A DNA stretch of 64,000 nucleotides from Lacrimispora celerecrescens. GTDB taxonomy: Bacteria > Bacillota > Clostridia > Lachnospirales > Lachnospiraceae. A program made the position numbers and the translations under genes. The stretch spans positions 36 through 64,035 of the forward strand of contig NZ_JPME01000010.1 in NCBI RefSeq assembly GCF_000732605.1, written 5' to 3'. How positions within the stretch are numbered: the stretch's first letter is position 1; every line of letters starts with the position of its first letter. The notes under the pieces were generated by a model. It saw nothing but the letters and a program-made list of their open reading frames with translations. It was not told the origin of the DNA and made no database searches. Below are positions 8,268 to 17,498 of the stretch, piece after piece.

Positions 8268-8852
8268 ATGAATATGCAAAATGAATCAAAGGAAACCTGG
8301 AAACAGATATGGACCCGGAAAGGCCGGGCAGATAGCTCCGTTACAGACTTACTGGCATACGATGGATATGAGGCCACCAAGGTGGATATGGAAGAAGTGG
8401 CCAGCCAGATCATCAAGCGGCTGGATATACATAAAAATGACAGGGTACTTGAAGTGGGATGCGGTGCGGGGGCCCTGGCTCAATATCTGGACTGTGATTA
8501 TGTGGGCATTGACTATTCCCCTACCTTGGTCCAAAAGCACATCGAGCTTTTGCAGAATTCGGTCCTGACCGGCGAAGCTGCCGACTTACCGTTTAAGGAT
8601 AAATCCTTTGATAAAGTGATCTGCTACGGCGTTTACCTTTATTTTGAAAATAAAGATTATGCTGAGAGAGCAACGAAAGAGCTGCTGCGGGTTGCCAGAA
8701 AAGGAGTGCTGATCGGAGAAATCCCCATGCGCTCTCACCGGGAGGAACACCTGCTGTTTTCCAAGGAAGAATTTCGCGGCTGGGATATCAGCGATGGTTT
8801 TTATGATCCTTATAGAAAAGACCGGTTCAATGCAGTTTATATCTTCTCCTAA
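8268..8852 (+). CDS. SAM-dependent methyltransferase
   Basis: A 194-residue class I methyltransferase. Motif I is VLEVGCGAGALAQYL (about residues 60-74), followed by VGIDYSP and the LPFKDKSFDKVICYGVLYF-like motif IV region. It transfers methyl from S-adenosylmethionine; the acceptor is unknown. It starts 18 bases after the fusion gene with AGGAGGT ahead of its ATG, so they are almost certainly co-transcribed. If the fusion enzyme makes a phospho-amino-alcohol, N-methylation by this protein would be chemically sensible; that is inference only. Confidence 0.85.
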   Translation: MNMQNESKETWKQIWTRKGRADSSVTDLLAYDGYEATKVDMEEVASQIIKRLDIHKNDRVLEVGCGAGALAQYLDCDYVGIDYSPTLVQKHIELLQNSVLTGEAADLPFKDKSFDKVICYGVYLYFENKDYAERATKELLRVARKGVLIGEIPMRSHREEHLLFSKEEFRGWDISDGFYDPYRKDRFNAVYIFS

Positions 8853-8913
8853 GGAATGTGTTATGGCTGTTTCGGGCAGTCATCATGCATGAAGTCGAAT
8901 AAAGAATCAGATT

Positions 8914-8945
8914 AAGGGAAAGGCAAACGCCTTTCCCTTTCTTTT
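8914..8945 (+). terminator. Terminator after the methyltransferase operon
   Basis: GGGAAAGGC (8916-8924) pairs perfectly with GCCTTTCCC (8929-8937), loop AAAC, followed by a T-rich run. Confidence 0.9.
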
Positions 8946-8993
8946 CTTCCTTTTACGCCATATCATACCCTTACAGATACAGCCCGCTGCTAT

Positions 8994-10604
8994 TCAGCAG
9001 CAGTTCTTTTTGATTGTTATACTCTCATATTCCTTTGGAGTATGGCCTGTGATCTTTTTAAATACGGTACTGAAATAGTATTGCGTATCAAAACCAAGCA
9101 TATCTGATATTTCATACATCATATATTGATACGTTCCTATCAGCTCCTTTGCCTTTTCTATTTTAACCTCTGAGACATAATCTGAAAAATTTTTCCCAGT
9201 CTGTTTTTTAAAAATGCAGCTTAAATGTCCCTGGCTGATATTTAACAGGGCGGACATCTGATTTAAGGTTATCTTTTCCCGGTAATGCTCCCGGATATAT
9301 TCCTGAACCAGCTCAATATACTTGTCCTTCCTGCTCTCCTTATAGGTCTCCAAAGCTTCTGCCACCTGATCACGGAACCGTTCCAGCCAGGTGATCACGG
9401 CGCTCAAATCTGACAGCCGGTTTAACTGACCTGCCACATCTAAAATATAGGGAAAGCTCTGATCCTCTCTCTCTTCCAAAAGGAATGTAATATAGTAATA
9501 AAGATTGCTGCATGCATTTACTGCCTGGGAACGGGAGGGCTTACACTGAGCAAACAGCTGAATGATCTGGTTCATGATATTGGAAAAGCTGTCTCGGTCA
9601 TTTTGACGGATAACGCCTGTTAATTCCTTCTTTAAAAAATTAATATTAAAGCTGCTGCTGTGATAGAAATTTTCTTTGCAATTTTCTAAATAATATACAA
9701 TCGAGCCGGAATTGTCATAATATGTTTCATTCATTGCACTCATAGCCTGGTAAAGATGATCCTGAACTCCTTCTGCTTCCCTTACCGGCCGGCTGACCGT
9801 AATGGACACAGGAATCTCGAAATAATCCCTCATCGCTTTACGGAACTTGACACTCATTGCTTCAACCGATTCTTTATAATCATCCATTCTCTCCAGGGAA
9901 AGAACAAGGATAAAACCTTTTTGCTCCTTTTTCAGAAGGCAGCATCTGTCAAAAAAACCTTTTACCATTTCATGAATCATATTTTCCGCAAAATTTATAA
10001 TTCTTTTCTGATCAGCCCTGTTAAATTTCTCGGAAAACCCCTCATGCCTGTAATTAAAATGAATCAGCATCAAAAGGAGCACAGGGTAACGCTCCCGGAT
10101 CATTACAGACAGCCTTTCATCCGGATGGGCATCCGAATCACAAATCAAAATATGCCTGAAATAATTTTGAATCCGCTCGTCCGCAGTTACCTCTCCGCCT
10201 TCCATCAGCCCTATCCTCCGATGGGTTAGATTGCATCTGTCTTTGGCTCGTTCCAGAGCTGCAAGCAATGTCTTCTCATCAAGCTCCATCTTTACAAGAT
10301 AATCAACAGCGCCCAAACGCAGCGCTTCTTTCACCAGAGAAAACTCTTCCAGGTTTGTCAAGAGAATAAAAGATGCCGCATATCCATGTTCAACTGATGC
10401 CTTCATAAAGCTTATCCCATCCATGACAGGCATCCCAATGTCCGTTATCACAATATCCGGCCGAAGGGCTTCCATTTGTGCAAGAGCCTGACGGCCATTT
10501 GAGACCTTTCTGACTATTTTACACTGATGCTCTTCCCACTTTAGAAGGGAAGATACCCCTGCCAGAATTAGCGGTTCGTCGTCTACGATCATAATCCGAT
10601 ACAT
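8994..10604 (-). CDS. YesN-type response regulator with AraC DNA-binding domain
   Basis: A 536-residue regulator. An N-terminal receiver (residues 1-120) has VDDE, the phospho-acceptor D55 in TDIGMP, and a conserved lysine in LVKME. A middle region of about 300 residues has no recognised motif. The C-terminal 100 residues are an AraC/XylS double helix-turn-helix (ISQGHLSCIFKKQTGKNF and MLGFDTQYYFSTVFKKITGHTPKEY). Such proteins pair with YesM-type kinases and usually control carbohydrate uptake or degradation genes. No kinase gene is adjacent. It lies downstream of the PL8/beta-helix glycanase genes on the same strand, which suggests those as targets. Confidence 0.9.
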   Translation of the reverse strand: MYRIMIVDDEPLILAGVSSLLKWEEHQCKIVRKVSNGRQALAQMEALRPDIVITDIGMPVMDGISFMKASVEHGYAASFILLTNLEEFSLVKEALRLGAVDYLVKMELDEKTLLAALERAKDRCNLTHRRIGLMEGGEVTADERIQNYFRHILICDSDAHPDERLSVMIRERYPVLLLMLIHFNYRHEGFSEKFNRADQKRIINFAENMIHEMVKGFFDRCCLLKKEQKGFILVLSLERMDDYKESVEAMSVKFRKAMRDYFEIPVSITVSRPVREAEGVQDHLYQAMSAMNETYYDNSGSIVYYLENCKENFYHSSSFNINFLKKELTGVIRQNDRDSFSNIMNQIIQLFAQCKPSRSQAVNACSNLYYYITFLLEEREDQSFPYILDVAGQLNRLSDLSAVITWLERFRDQVAEALETYKESRKDKYIELVQEYIREHYREKITLNQMSALLNISQGHLSCIFKKQTGKNFSDYVSEVKIEKAKELIGTYQYMMYEISDMLGFDTQYYFSTVFKKITGHTPKEYESITIKKNCC

Positions 10605-10770
10605 ATTTATACTCCAAAGGAATTTTTACGGTTACCTGCATTTATACCTCCGCATCGGTTTCCCTTGTGCTTATCCCATTGATTGATGGGCCGAGGTATC
10701 TTCTCTTATGGTATTCCATTTTCATTATCCCGTATCGTAATTCGTATCTCTTAATCGTTCTCTTTATATC

Positions 10771-10862
10771 TCGTTCTTTTATTCTGCTCTTTATATTCCG
10801 TTCTTTTATTCCGTTCTTTTATTCCGTTCTTTTACTTCGCTCTTTTACTCCGCTCTTTTTCT
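10771..10862. repeat. Seven tandem 13-14 nt repeats
   Basis: Units of consensus CCGTTCTTTTATT at 10771-10783, 10784-10797 (14 nt), 10798-10810, 10811-10823, 10824-10836, 10837-10849 and 10850-10862; the third and fourth are identical. A degenerate further unit may precede 10771. The block is in the gap between the foldase-like gene and the start of the YesN-type regulator gene, so on the transcribed minus strand it is a purine-rich AAAAGAACGGAAT array in the 5' region of the regulator. Confidence 0.9.
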
Positions 10863-10893
10863 CCAGGCTCATTCCCTCATAAAACAGAATTAT

Positions 10894-11913
10894 TTAAAAG
10901 GAATAGCCATACTCTTTCATACACTGCTTTATGTATTCCTCATAGGCACTTTCCAGCCACAAATTCCTTAAAAGCGTCACAGATTCCCCATAGCCCGCCC
11001 TTCCATAGTCATGCTTATCCAGTACCTTTAAGATTCCCTGGGAGGGGCCGTAGTCCAATACACCGCTGCTCTGCCCAGGCTCCATAGACCGGGTCTGTTC
11101 TGCCAGCCAGATTATTTCCTGATTATCTCTTAGAAGATCAGCTGTATCATATTCTGCTTCTTCGTATTCAATTTTAACTTCTGATACTTCATTGATCTCA
11201 TTGATGAGATCTGCAGGCTCTTTTTCTTCGGCAAATCCTTTCTCCACAAAGCTCCAGATTTTTTTAAGTTCCTCCGGATATTCTCCTGCCTTCATGCCGT
11301 AATACATATAGATTCCTATCCTGGCTCTGCAACCCTTATCAAACAAGGATGGATCTGCACTGGCGTAGAGCTCCTTCAGCTGATCCTCAGAAGGCTTCAG
11401 TTTTTCCTCTATGAGTTTTCCCTTCAGTTCATCTCTCACTTCCATCTGTGTTCTGGAGATATATTCCATCAACCCATACTGGCTGGGGCCATAAGAAATA
11501 CCTTGGGAAGACTGCCGTTTTTTATTTTCTTCCCCCAGAGATCTTTTTATATCTTTCAAAGCGATATCCGCAGGGATCCCATATTGGGAAGCTTTTAACC
11601 GTTCTACTGTATCTCGGACAAGACGTTCCGTTGCCTTTTGTTTTAATACCTCCCCAGGAACCTCGCCCTGGATATTCGTCTCCCAAAATCCGCTGTCATT
11701 AGGGTCCAGCTGATATTTATTGTAAAAATAGGACGTAACTTCGGCCCGGCAGTCATTTTCATAAAGCGCCAGATGGTCCTGAGTAATGGTGTAACTTCCA
11801 ATTTTCAGCACTTTATGGGAAGGGCCTTTCAGCCACCAGATCCCTGCTATAAATAATGCTAAGAATACAACCGTTCCCATTATCACGTTCCATCTGTGCG
11901 CTTTTTGTTTCAT
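10894..11913 (-). CDS. Membrane-anchored SurA/PrsA-like protein
   Basis: A 339-residue protein with one N-terminal membrane anchor (about residues 11-28, VIMGTVVFLALFIAGIWWL) and an extracytoplasmic, charged, helix-rich domain. The pattern VLKIGSYTITQDHLALYENDCRAEV followed by long helices is typical of the N-terminal chaperone half of SurA/PrsA parvulin proteins; I do not see a clear parvulin catalytic domain. It may assist folding of exported enzymes, which fits its place directly after the 1835-residue secreted lyase gene (17-base gap). An AGGGGGG sequence precedes the ATG. Assignment is moderate. Confidence 0.5.
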   Translation of the reverse strand: MKQKAHRWNVIMGTVVFLALFIAGIWWLKGPSHKVLKIGSYTITQDHLALYENDCRAEVTSYFYNKYQLDPNDSGFWETNIQGEVPGEVLKQKATERLVRDTVERLKASQYGIPADIALKDIKRSLGEENKKRQSSQGISYGPSQYGLMEYISRTQMEVRDELKGKLIEEKLKPSEDQLKELYASADPSLFDKGCRARIGIYMYYGMKAGEYPEELKKIWSFVEKGFAEEKEPADLINEINEVSEVKIEYEEAEYDTADLLRDNQEIIWLAEQTRSMEPGQSSGVLDYGPSQGILKVLDKHDYGRAGYGESVTLLRNLWLESAYEEYIKQCMKEYGYSF

Positions 11914-11930
11914 TGTTTCCCCCCTGCTCC

Positions 11931-14900
11931 TTACAGCTTTCTTCTATATTTTACCAGTTCCTGAGTCAAACGTCTCTCCATTTCATGAATCTCCTCCATT
12001 TCTGCATCCGGATCCTGGAGAATACGTTTTGCTTCTTCAAGCAGCTGTGTCAGACCTGCCTCATCCACATTGCTGTAATCTTCTGCATTGATATTGGAAG
12101 CCATATCCATAATAAAGCTTAAATTCTTTTTTATTACCTTTTCCGGCACATAATCGGATTTCCACACCAGTGACGGCTTTATGGCTCCTTCTTTGGCTGT
12201 TCTGGAGGAGTGAATGTCCAGGTAATTATTTTTTGCTGCTGTGGGTATGCTGATCTCAAAGGAGATATCAGTGTCTCCGTTCTTTTTAGCCCTGCTGACA
12301 ACTTCCGTTACATCAAGCTTTTGGATCAGGCTATCCGATGTCATGGCTTTTGTAAAGAAGGCTGCCGGATTGGTGCCTATACGGGTTGGGAAAGTGTTGA
12401 AGGTTACCGTTGCGCCTTCCCAATCACTCTCCACCTGATAAATATCTGCGCTGGTAAAATCCGCACTTGGTATGCCGGACAGCTCAAAGGTCAGGTAAAC
12501 TGCCTGAGCGGATTCCGGTACCTGTTCCAGGCTGAACTTCATAAGAGTTTTTCTGGTATAATTCTGTGCTCCCGCATCATTTTTTACAATCAGGGAGGAA
12601 GATCCGCTGAAATTTTTATTGCTGTCCGATCCGCCCTGTACGTATACATTATCCAATACCGGTGCGGACTCGTCACCGACTTGTACTTGAATCTGCGGGG
12701 TAAACCCAGCCGTATTGCAGAGCCCCTCAGGCAATATCAGCTGCCCGGTTAAATCATAGGTCCCGAATACGTCTTTCTGATAATCCCCTCTCTCCCACAG
12801 GATATCCAGTGTGTGGGTTCCTCCGGCGTTGTCATAGACTTCCACTGTCTTTGGAAGCGGAAGATCCGTGAACTTTGTTCCGGGATCTGCCCTCATTCGG
12901 TCAAACTCACTGGAAATGCCGATGATTTCACATGTATTAGGTTCCTGAACCTTTATTGTGATCTTGCTGGTCCGGCCTACCCTTCCTGCTGTCCTTACAG
13001 TCAGCTTGATAAACGGAGTTTTCTGAAGCACCTCTACATTGGCATCGGATTCTTTAATGTCTCCGCCTATATAAGGGAGTGAAATCTCAATGGTACCATG
13101 GTTCTCCTGAGTGGGATCCGACACCCCTACGGTTGCCTCGTCTCCATTGATCTGCATGATTACAGAAGCGGCTTTACTAGAGGTGATCCCCGCCGCAGTC
13201 GTTGCCTTGTTATTCCAGAAATTCACTGCCGTGATTCCCAGAGCCCTTTCTCTGACTGCATGAGCATCCTCGCTGCACGCAAGGACTTCAATGTCCGGAT
13301 TTTCGCAGTACTGTGCCGTTTCTTCCGCATTCTTACCAGGGAGAATCACATAAGAATAATTCGCATTCGATGGCTTTTTCCCGTGCTCGAACCAGAATGT
13401 GGCAAACTGGTTTGTCTCCTCTCCTTCGCTGGTACCCTGGGCATTCCAGTTACCGGTCCTCTTTTCTTTCAAGGCCATGACATCAGTTTTTTTAGGAAAA
13501 TAGTAGCCGATATCAGAGCCTGCCGCATTTCCTTCCAGATGAATCCAGGAAACGCCGGGTATATTCGTTCCTTTTGATACACGTTCCTCACCATCGTCCC
13601 TGATATCCTTTGCTTCCCCATCGAACAGTACCTCGTTGCTTCCGGCCTCATTAAGTTTCCGGTTGTCAATAATGGTCTCCACGTAATTGCCGGTGGAAGA
13701 AGTGATCCCGCTTCCCACTGCCGCGATTTCGTCATCAAACATGAACCAGGACTTTTTAGCGACCGTGCCTGATCTGGTACTGCCGCTATTGCCCAGGGTC
13801 TTATAATGCATTCCTGCCGCGCCGTAACTGCCAAGGCTGGAACCGCCGACCCAGCTGTAAATATTCTTTGTCCGGTCACCGGCGCCGTCGGGGCGGGTGA
13901 CATATTCCGTGGTCGTTCCTGCCAGACGCTTTGGATCTACGGTAGCCCAGTAGCCTTCTCCGTACTGGTCTCTGTCACGGTTGTAGAGGTATGTCATTCC
14001 ATCGGAAACATTCCAGGTGCGCTTGCCTTCATCGTTGATCAGCTCATGTCCGTACGTACGGCTGGAATGCATGGATAAAGCAAATCCGAATTCCGGCATT
14101 ATATGTACCAGCTTATCCATACCTGCAAACAGTTTGTGAAGCACATACTCACTCCTCGGTTCAATGGAAGCATCGTTCATAATCTGATTAGCCTTCATTA
14201 AAGAAGCAATATGGGTACTGTGGCTGTAATAATAATCCTCATCCACCCCAATGAAATATTTCATCATGCTGTTAAAGCGGTCCTGCTGTTCTGCAGGCAT
14301 GGCATCCCCAATCAGCATCATGGCATCCATGATTCCAGCGCCTCTTGTTTTGTCATTTGAGGTTTTCCTGGTAACATCTCTTCCCGATACCATATCCATG
14401 CACAGACCATTATAAATAAATGGCTCGATCCCTTCAAATACCATATCAAAGATCAGCTGTTCTGCGTGATCCTCGTAGGTCAGTTCAAAATCAGTGCCGG
14501 AAAATATGGAAAATAGAATGCTCAGCTTCTCATACAGCTGGGAACCGTATCCGCCCATATAGGAAAGAGCCTGGTGCTGGATAAAGGACCCGTCCTCATA
14601 GAATCCATCTCCTGTGGTCACATACTCAAATACGGTCTTATATGCCTTTTTCACATGATCCAGTTTATCCCGATTATTGGTCAAAATACCGGTTTGGACT
14701 ACCACCATGCCTTTGTCGATTAGATTTGCCCCTGTCATGGCCGGGGAACCAGGATAACCGGAGGGACGGTCGCATACGCTGGTAAACCGGTTGACTGCCG
14801 CTGCATAGCGATCAATTTGATCCGGTGTCAAATCTCCATATAGAATCAGAGCCGTATCCAGAAATGCAATGGGACCTCCGATTTCCCAGTGCCACCAGTT

Positions 14901-17438
14901 TCCGAATACCGGATTCTTTTCATCACTGCTGTTATAATGATGTTCATTCATAAAATCCAGGGCTTTGATCAGCTCTTTTTTTACTTCCTCATTCTGGTAC
15001 AGCCGGCTTCCCTTTGTTGCCCATGCGATCGCCACATCTTTTAACCGGTAGAAGGTCACAGCTACATTGCCGGAGTGGACCTTGGCTTCTGCGCCGGTTC
15101 CTTTGATGTAGCTCATATCCAGGTCGCTCCAGAGATTTGTCCTGGACTCATCATTTTCCTTTATCATGGCATTCCAGTATTCCCCGGCCTTTTCATCAAG
15201 CACCCGGATATAGGTGCGGACCGCCTCATTACCGGTATCCAGTTCACCGCCCAGCAGCGTAACCAGCCACCTTTCCCTTAGTTCCTGAAACTGGGAATCA
15301 ACTGGTTGTGCATTCATCGCCACGGAAAGCTCCGACGCAAGTTCATTGATTCTTTCCCTCACCTCTCTGGTAAACAGGCTGACTTCAGGTGGAGCCACAT
15401 TTTCATAGGTCAGCTTACTCTGATCGTATTCCTTCTGGAAAAGCGATTTGCCCTCTTCCATAAGCTGCACTATTTTCCCATAAGACTCAGGCGTATAAGC
15501 ACCGGGATTTAAGCTCTTGGCCTTTTTGTAAAGGGATGGAAGACCGGGAAGCGTCACGGTTATATCGTACTCCGGCAGCCAGGCAGAGGTTTTAAAGTTT
15601 CTTGCTTTAAATACCACACTGTCTTCATAAATCTTTACATGGTAACCTGTTCCGGCTTCTGTTACTCCGTTTTCCGTCTCATTATAAGAGGGCAGATCAA
15701 TCAAGGTGCCGTATTCCCTGTCAATGGCCTCTGCCACGCCGAAACCGTTGTGAATATGACCGGACATGTAAATCACCTGGGGATATTTGGCAAATATCTC
15801 CTTTACTTTGGAATCCTGATTGCCGAAATCCAGCAGGATATTGCTTCTCCAGTGACTATCCTTTAATGCATTGTGTCCCATGACAAAAATCGGCTTATCC
15901 GGGCTGGCATTTTCAGCCAGAGTCTCTTCCAGCCAGCTTAACTGTTCCCCGGAAAGGTACATGGTATCTTTTAAGCCGTTTTCAGTATTGAGTACGATAA
16001 AATGATACCCTCCCAGCCACCGGTCAAAATAGAGGGTTTCACCGTTTCCCGGCATATATCTTTTATTATGTTTCAGATAAAGAGCTTTTGCAGTAGGCCA
16101 GTATGCGCTGATAACCGTTTCATCCTTGTTCCAGTCAGCAGAATTGAATCCCCTGACATCGTGATTTCCAAGGGCCATAATAACCTTATCGTCAGAAACC
16201 GGCGAATACTGATCCATGATATTATAAATCCCACGATACTGGGCTTCTGTACCGCTCTGTGTGAAATCACCCAGATTTAATACCCCCAGAGAGTCAGGGG
16301 CAATGGTTTTCATATCCTTTAACCCTGCTATGAAATTCACTGCATTGGTTTCCGATAAGTTGTCAGATTTTATATGGACATCGGATACCACCTGGAAGCT
16401 GCAAAGCGGCTCACTGCCTTCCAAAAATTCATTGTACTTTTCTTTCAGACTGCTGACGGCTGCCATGGCTGCGGCGGCTGTCATGCCCTCCAGTTCCTTT
16501 TCTACATTCTCAATTTCCTGCTCCATTGCACGGATCCCATCCAGAGAATACTGGGAACCCGGCTTGATGGAGGCCAACTGTTTTTTCATTTGTTCCACTG
16601 CTGCCATCACTCCTTCTGCTTCATAAATTGTTTTTACGGTAGAGGCACTGATTGCCTTCTTATAAACCCGGAGTTCATCGACGGCACAACCGCTCATGCC
16701 ATAGCATCCTCTGCCATCACCGCCTAAAATGAAGTCCAGTCCCGTATCAACAGATTTTCCTTTGTGTCCTGTCATAGAAGTAGACGAATATTTCTCGCCA
16801 TCCAGATAAACCGTCATATCGCCATCCCTGTCAAAGCTGCCGGCTATATGATGCCATTTGTCATCATTGGCTGGGATTCCCTTTAATTCCACCCGGCTGT
16901 TTCCTGTTCCGGAAAAGTTCATTCTCATATCCACATCACTGACATTGTTAAAATTTCCAAATGCCCAACCCCTATTGCTGCCGCTTATATAGTTTTTATT
17001 GGAAAGGATGGTACCGTTATTCTGCCCATGATTTTCCGTCTTCATCCAAAAGGATAAGGAAAAATCTTCCGTTCCAAATTTTAAATCCGCCGTCTGACCA
17101 TAAGAAATATAATGGTCGGCTTTGGTGTTTGGCTGCCCGGCTTTGCTTCCGTTATCCAAGGAAACGCCGTTGCCCCGAATCCCCTTTGTAAAGGCAGGCT
17201 GTCCGTTAATGATTCCATCATTTCCTCTTCCGGTCTGATCTTTTACCCTGCTCCCGGATATACTGCTTTCATCAAAAGAAGAATGCATGACCAGCCCGTC
17301 ATTTAAAATCGTCTCCAAACCGTTTTGATCCGTATCAGACGCAGGACTCCCGGGTAAAGGAGCTGCATAAATAAGAGTCTCCATAAGTATAGAACAAATC
17401 AGCGCTGTCCCGCACATTTTTTTCCATTTCACCTTCAT
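11931..17438 (-). CDS. Secreted multidomain PL8 polysaccharide lyase with metallophosphoesterase
   Basis: An 1835-residue exported protein. Order: signal peptide (1-26); LamG/concanavalin-like domain (about 45-275); helical linker; calcineurin-like metallophosphoesterase (about 345-640) with all metal motifs (SDVH near 352, NLGDF, GNHD, MGHN, SGHIH near 560); polysaccharide lyase family 8 alpha/alpha toroid and beta domains (about 730-1480), with NWWHWEIGGP near 848, an Asn in GANLIDKG, and the His/Tyr pair in QHQALSYMGGYG near 955; an Ig-like Big_4 domain (about 1500-1580); a DNRLRE-type domain (about 1595-1770); and a C-terminal helical segment. PL8 enzymes cleave hyaluronate, chondroitin or xanthan. 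Fusion to a phosphoesterase is unusual. No sortase or wall-binding repeat is seen. Confidence 0.85.
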   Translation of the reverse strand: MKVKWKKMCGTALICSILMETLIYAAPLPGSPASDTDQNGLETILNDGLVMHSSFDESSISGSRVKDQTGRGNDGIINGQPAFTKGIRGNGVSLDNGSKAGQPNTKADHYISYGQTADLKFGTEDFSLSFWMKTENHGQNNGTILSNKNYISGSNRGWAFGNFNNVSDVDMRMNFSGTGNSRVELKGIPANDDKWHHIAGSFDRDGDMTVYLDGEKYSSTSMTGHKGKSVDTGLDFILGGDGRGCYGMSGCAVDELRVYKKAISASTVKTIYEAEGVMAAVEQMKKQLASIKPGSQYSLDGIRAMEQEIENVEKELEGMTAAAAMAAVSSLKEKYNEFLEGSEPLCSFQVVSDVHIKSDNLSETNAVNFIAGLKDMKTIAPDSLGVLNLGDFTQSGTEAQYRGIYNIMDQYSPVSDDKVIMALGNHDVRGFNSADWNKDETVISAYWPTAKALYLKHNKRYMPGNGETLYFDRWLGGYHFIVLNTENGLKDTMYLSGEQLSWLEETLAENASPDKPIFVMGHNALKDSHWRSNILLDFGNQDSKVKEIFAKYPQVIYMSGHIHNGFGVAEAIDREYGTLIDLPSYNETENGVTEAGTGYHVKIYEDSVVFKARNFKTSAWLPEYDITVTLPGLPSLYKKAKSLNPGAYTPESYGKIVQLMEEGKSLFQKEYDQSKLTYENVAPPEVSLFTREVRERINELASELSVAMNAQPVDSQFQELRERWLVTLLGGELDTGNEAVRTYIRVLDEKAGEYWNAMIKENDESRTNLWSDLDMSYIKGTGAEAKVHSGNVAVTFYRLKDVAIAWATKGSRLYQNEEVKKELIKALDFMNEHHYNSSDEKNPVFGNWWHWEIGGPIAFLDTALILYGDLTPDQIDRYAAAVNRFTSVCDRPSGYPGSPAMTGANLIDKGMVVVQTGILTNNRDKLDHVKKAYKTVFEYVTTGDGFYEDGSFIQHQALSYMGGYGSQLYEKLSILFSIFSGTDFELTYEDHAEQLIFDMVFEGIEPFIYNGLCMDMVSGRDVTRKTSNDKTRGAGIMDAMMLIGDAMPAEQQDRFNSMMKYFIGVDEDYYYSHSTHIASLMKANQIMNDASIEPRSEYVLHKLFAGMDKLVHIMPEFGFALSMHSSRTYGHELINDEGKRTWNVSDGMTYLYNRDRDQYGEGYWATVDPKRLAGTTTEYVTRPDGAGDRTKNIYSWVGGSSLGSYGAAGMHYKTLGNSGSTRSGTVAKKSWFMFDDEIAAVGSGITSSTGNYVETIIDNRKLNEAGSNEVLFDGEAKDIRDDGEERVSKGTNIPGVSWIHLEGNAAGSDIGYYFPKKTDVMALKEKRTGNWNAQGTSEGEETNQFATFWFEHGKKPSNANYSYVILPGKNAEETAQYCENPDIEVLACSEDAHAVRERALGITAVNFWNNKATTAAGITSSKAASVIMQINGDEATVGVSDPTQENHGTIEISLPYIGGDIKESDANVEVLQKTPFIKLTVRTAGRVGRTSKITIKVQEPNTCEIIGISSEFDRMRADPGTKFTDLPLPKTVEVYDNAGGTHTLDILWERGDYQKDVFGTYDLTGQLILPEGLCNTAGFTPQIQVQVGDESAPVLDNVYVQGGSDSNKNFSGSSSLIVKNDAGAQNYTRKTLMKFSLEQVPESAQAVYLTFELSGIPSADFTSADIYQVESDWEGATVTFNTFPTRIGTNPAAFFTKAMTSDSLIQKLDVTEVVSRAKKNGDTDISFEISIPTAAKNNYLDIHSSRTAKEGAIKPSLVWKSDYVPEKVIKKNLSFIMDMASNINAEDYSNVDEAGLTQLLEEAKRILQDPDAEMEEIHEMERRLTQELVKYRRKL

Positions 17439-17461
17439 AAGACCGTTTCCCCCAAATGGTC

Positions 17462-17489
17462 CCTGAAAGAGGGAACTCCCTCTTTCAGG
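17462..17489 (-). other. Intercistronic hairpin without U-tract
   Basis: CCTGAAAGAGGGA (17462-17474) is the exact complement of TCCCTCTTTCAGG (17477-17489). It lies between the beta-helix enzyme and PL8 genes and is not followed by U residues on the minus strand, so it is more likely an RNA stability or processing element than a terminator. Confidence 0.65.
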
Positions 17490-17498
17490 TCAAATTGA

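Noticed and set aside
10667-10882. Plus-strand open frame of 71 codons rich in Phe, Ile and Ser
   Set aside because: It is the translation of the 13-nt tandem array; no ribosome binding site and low-complexity sequence.
12210-12752. Long plus-strand frames opposite the PL8 and beta-helix genes
   Set aside because: They are antisense to well-supported domains, have no recognisable motifs and lack ribosome binding sites.
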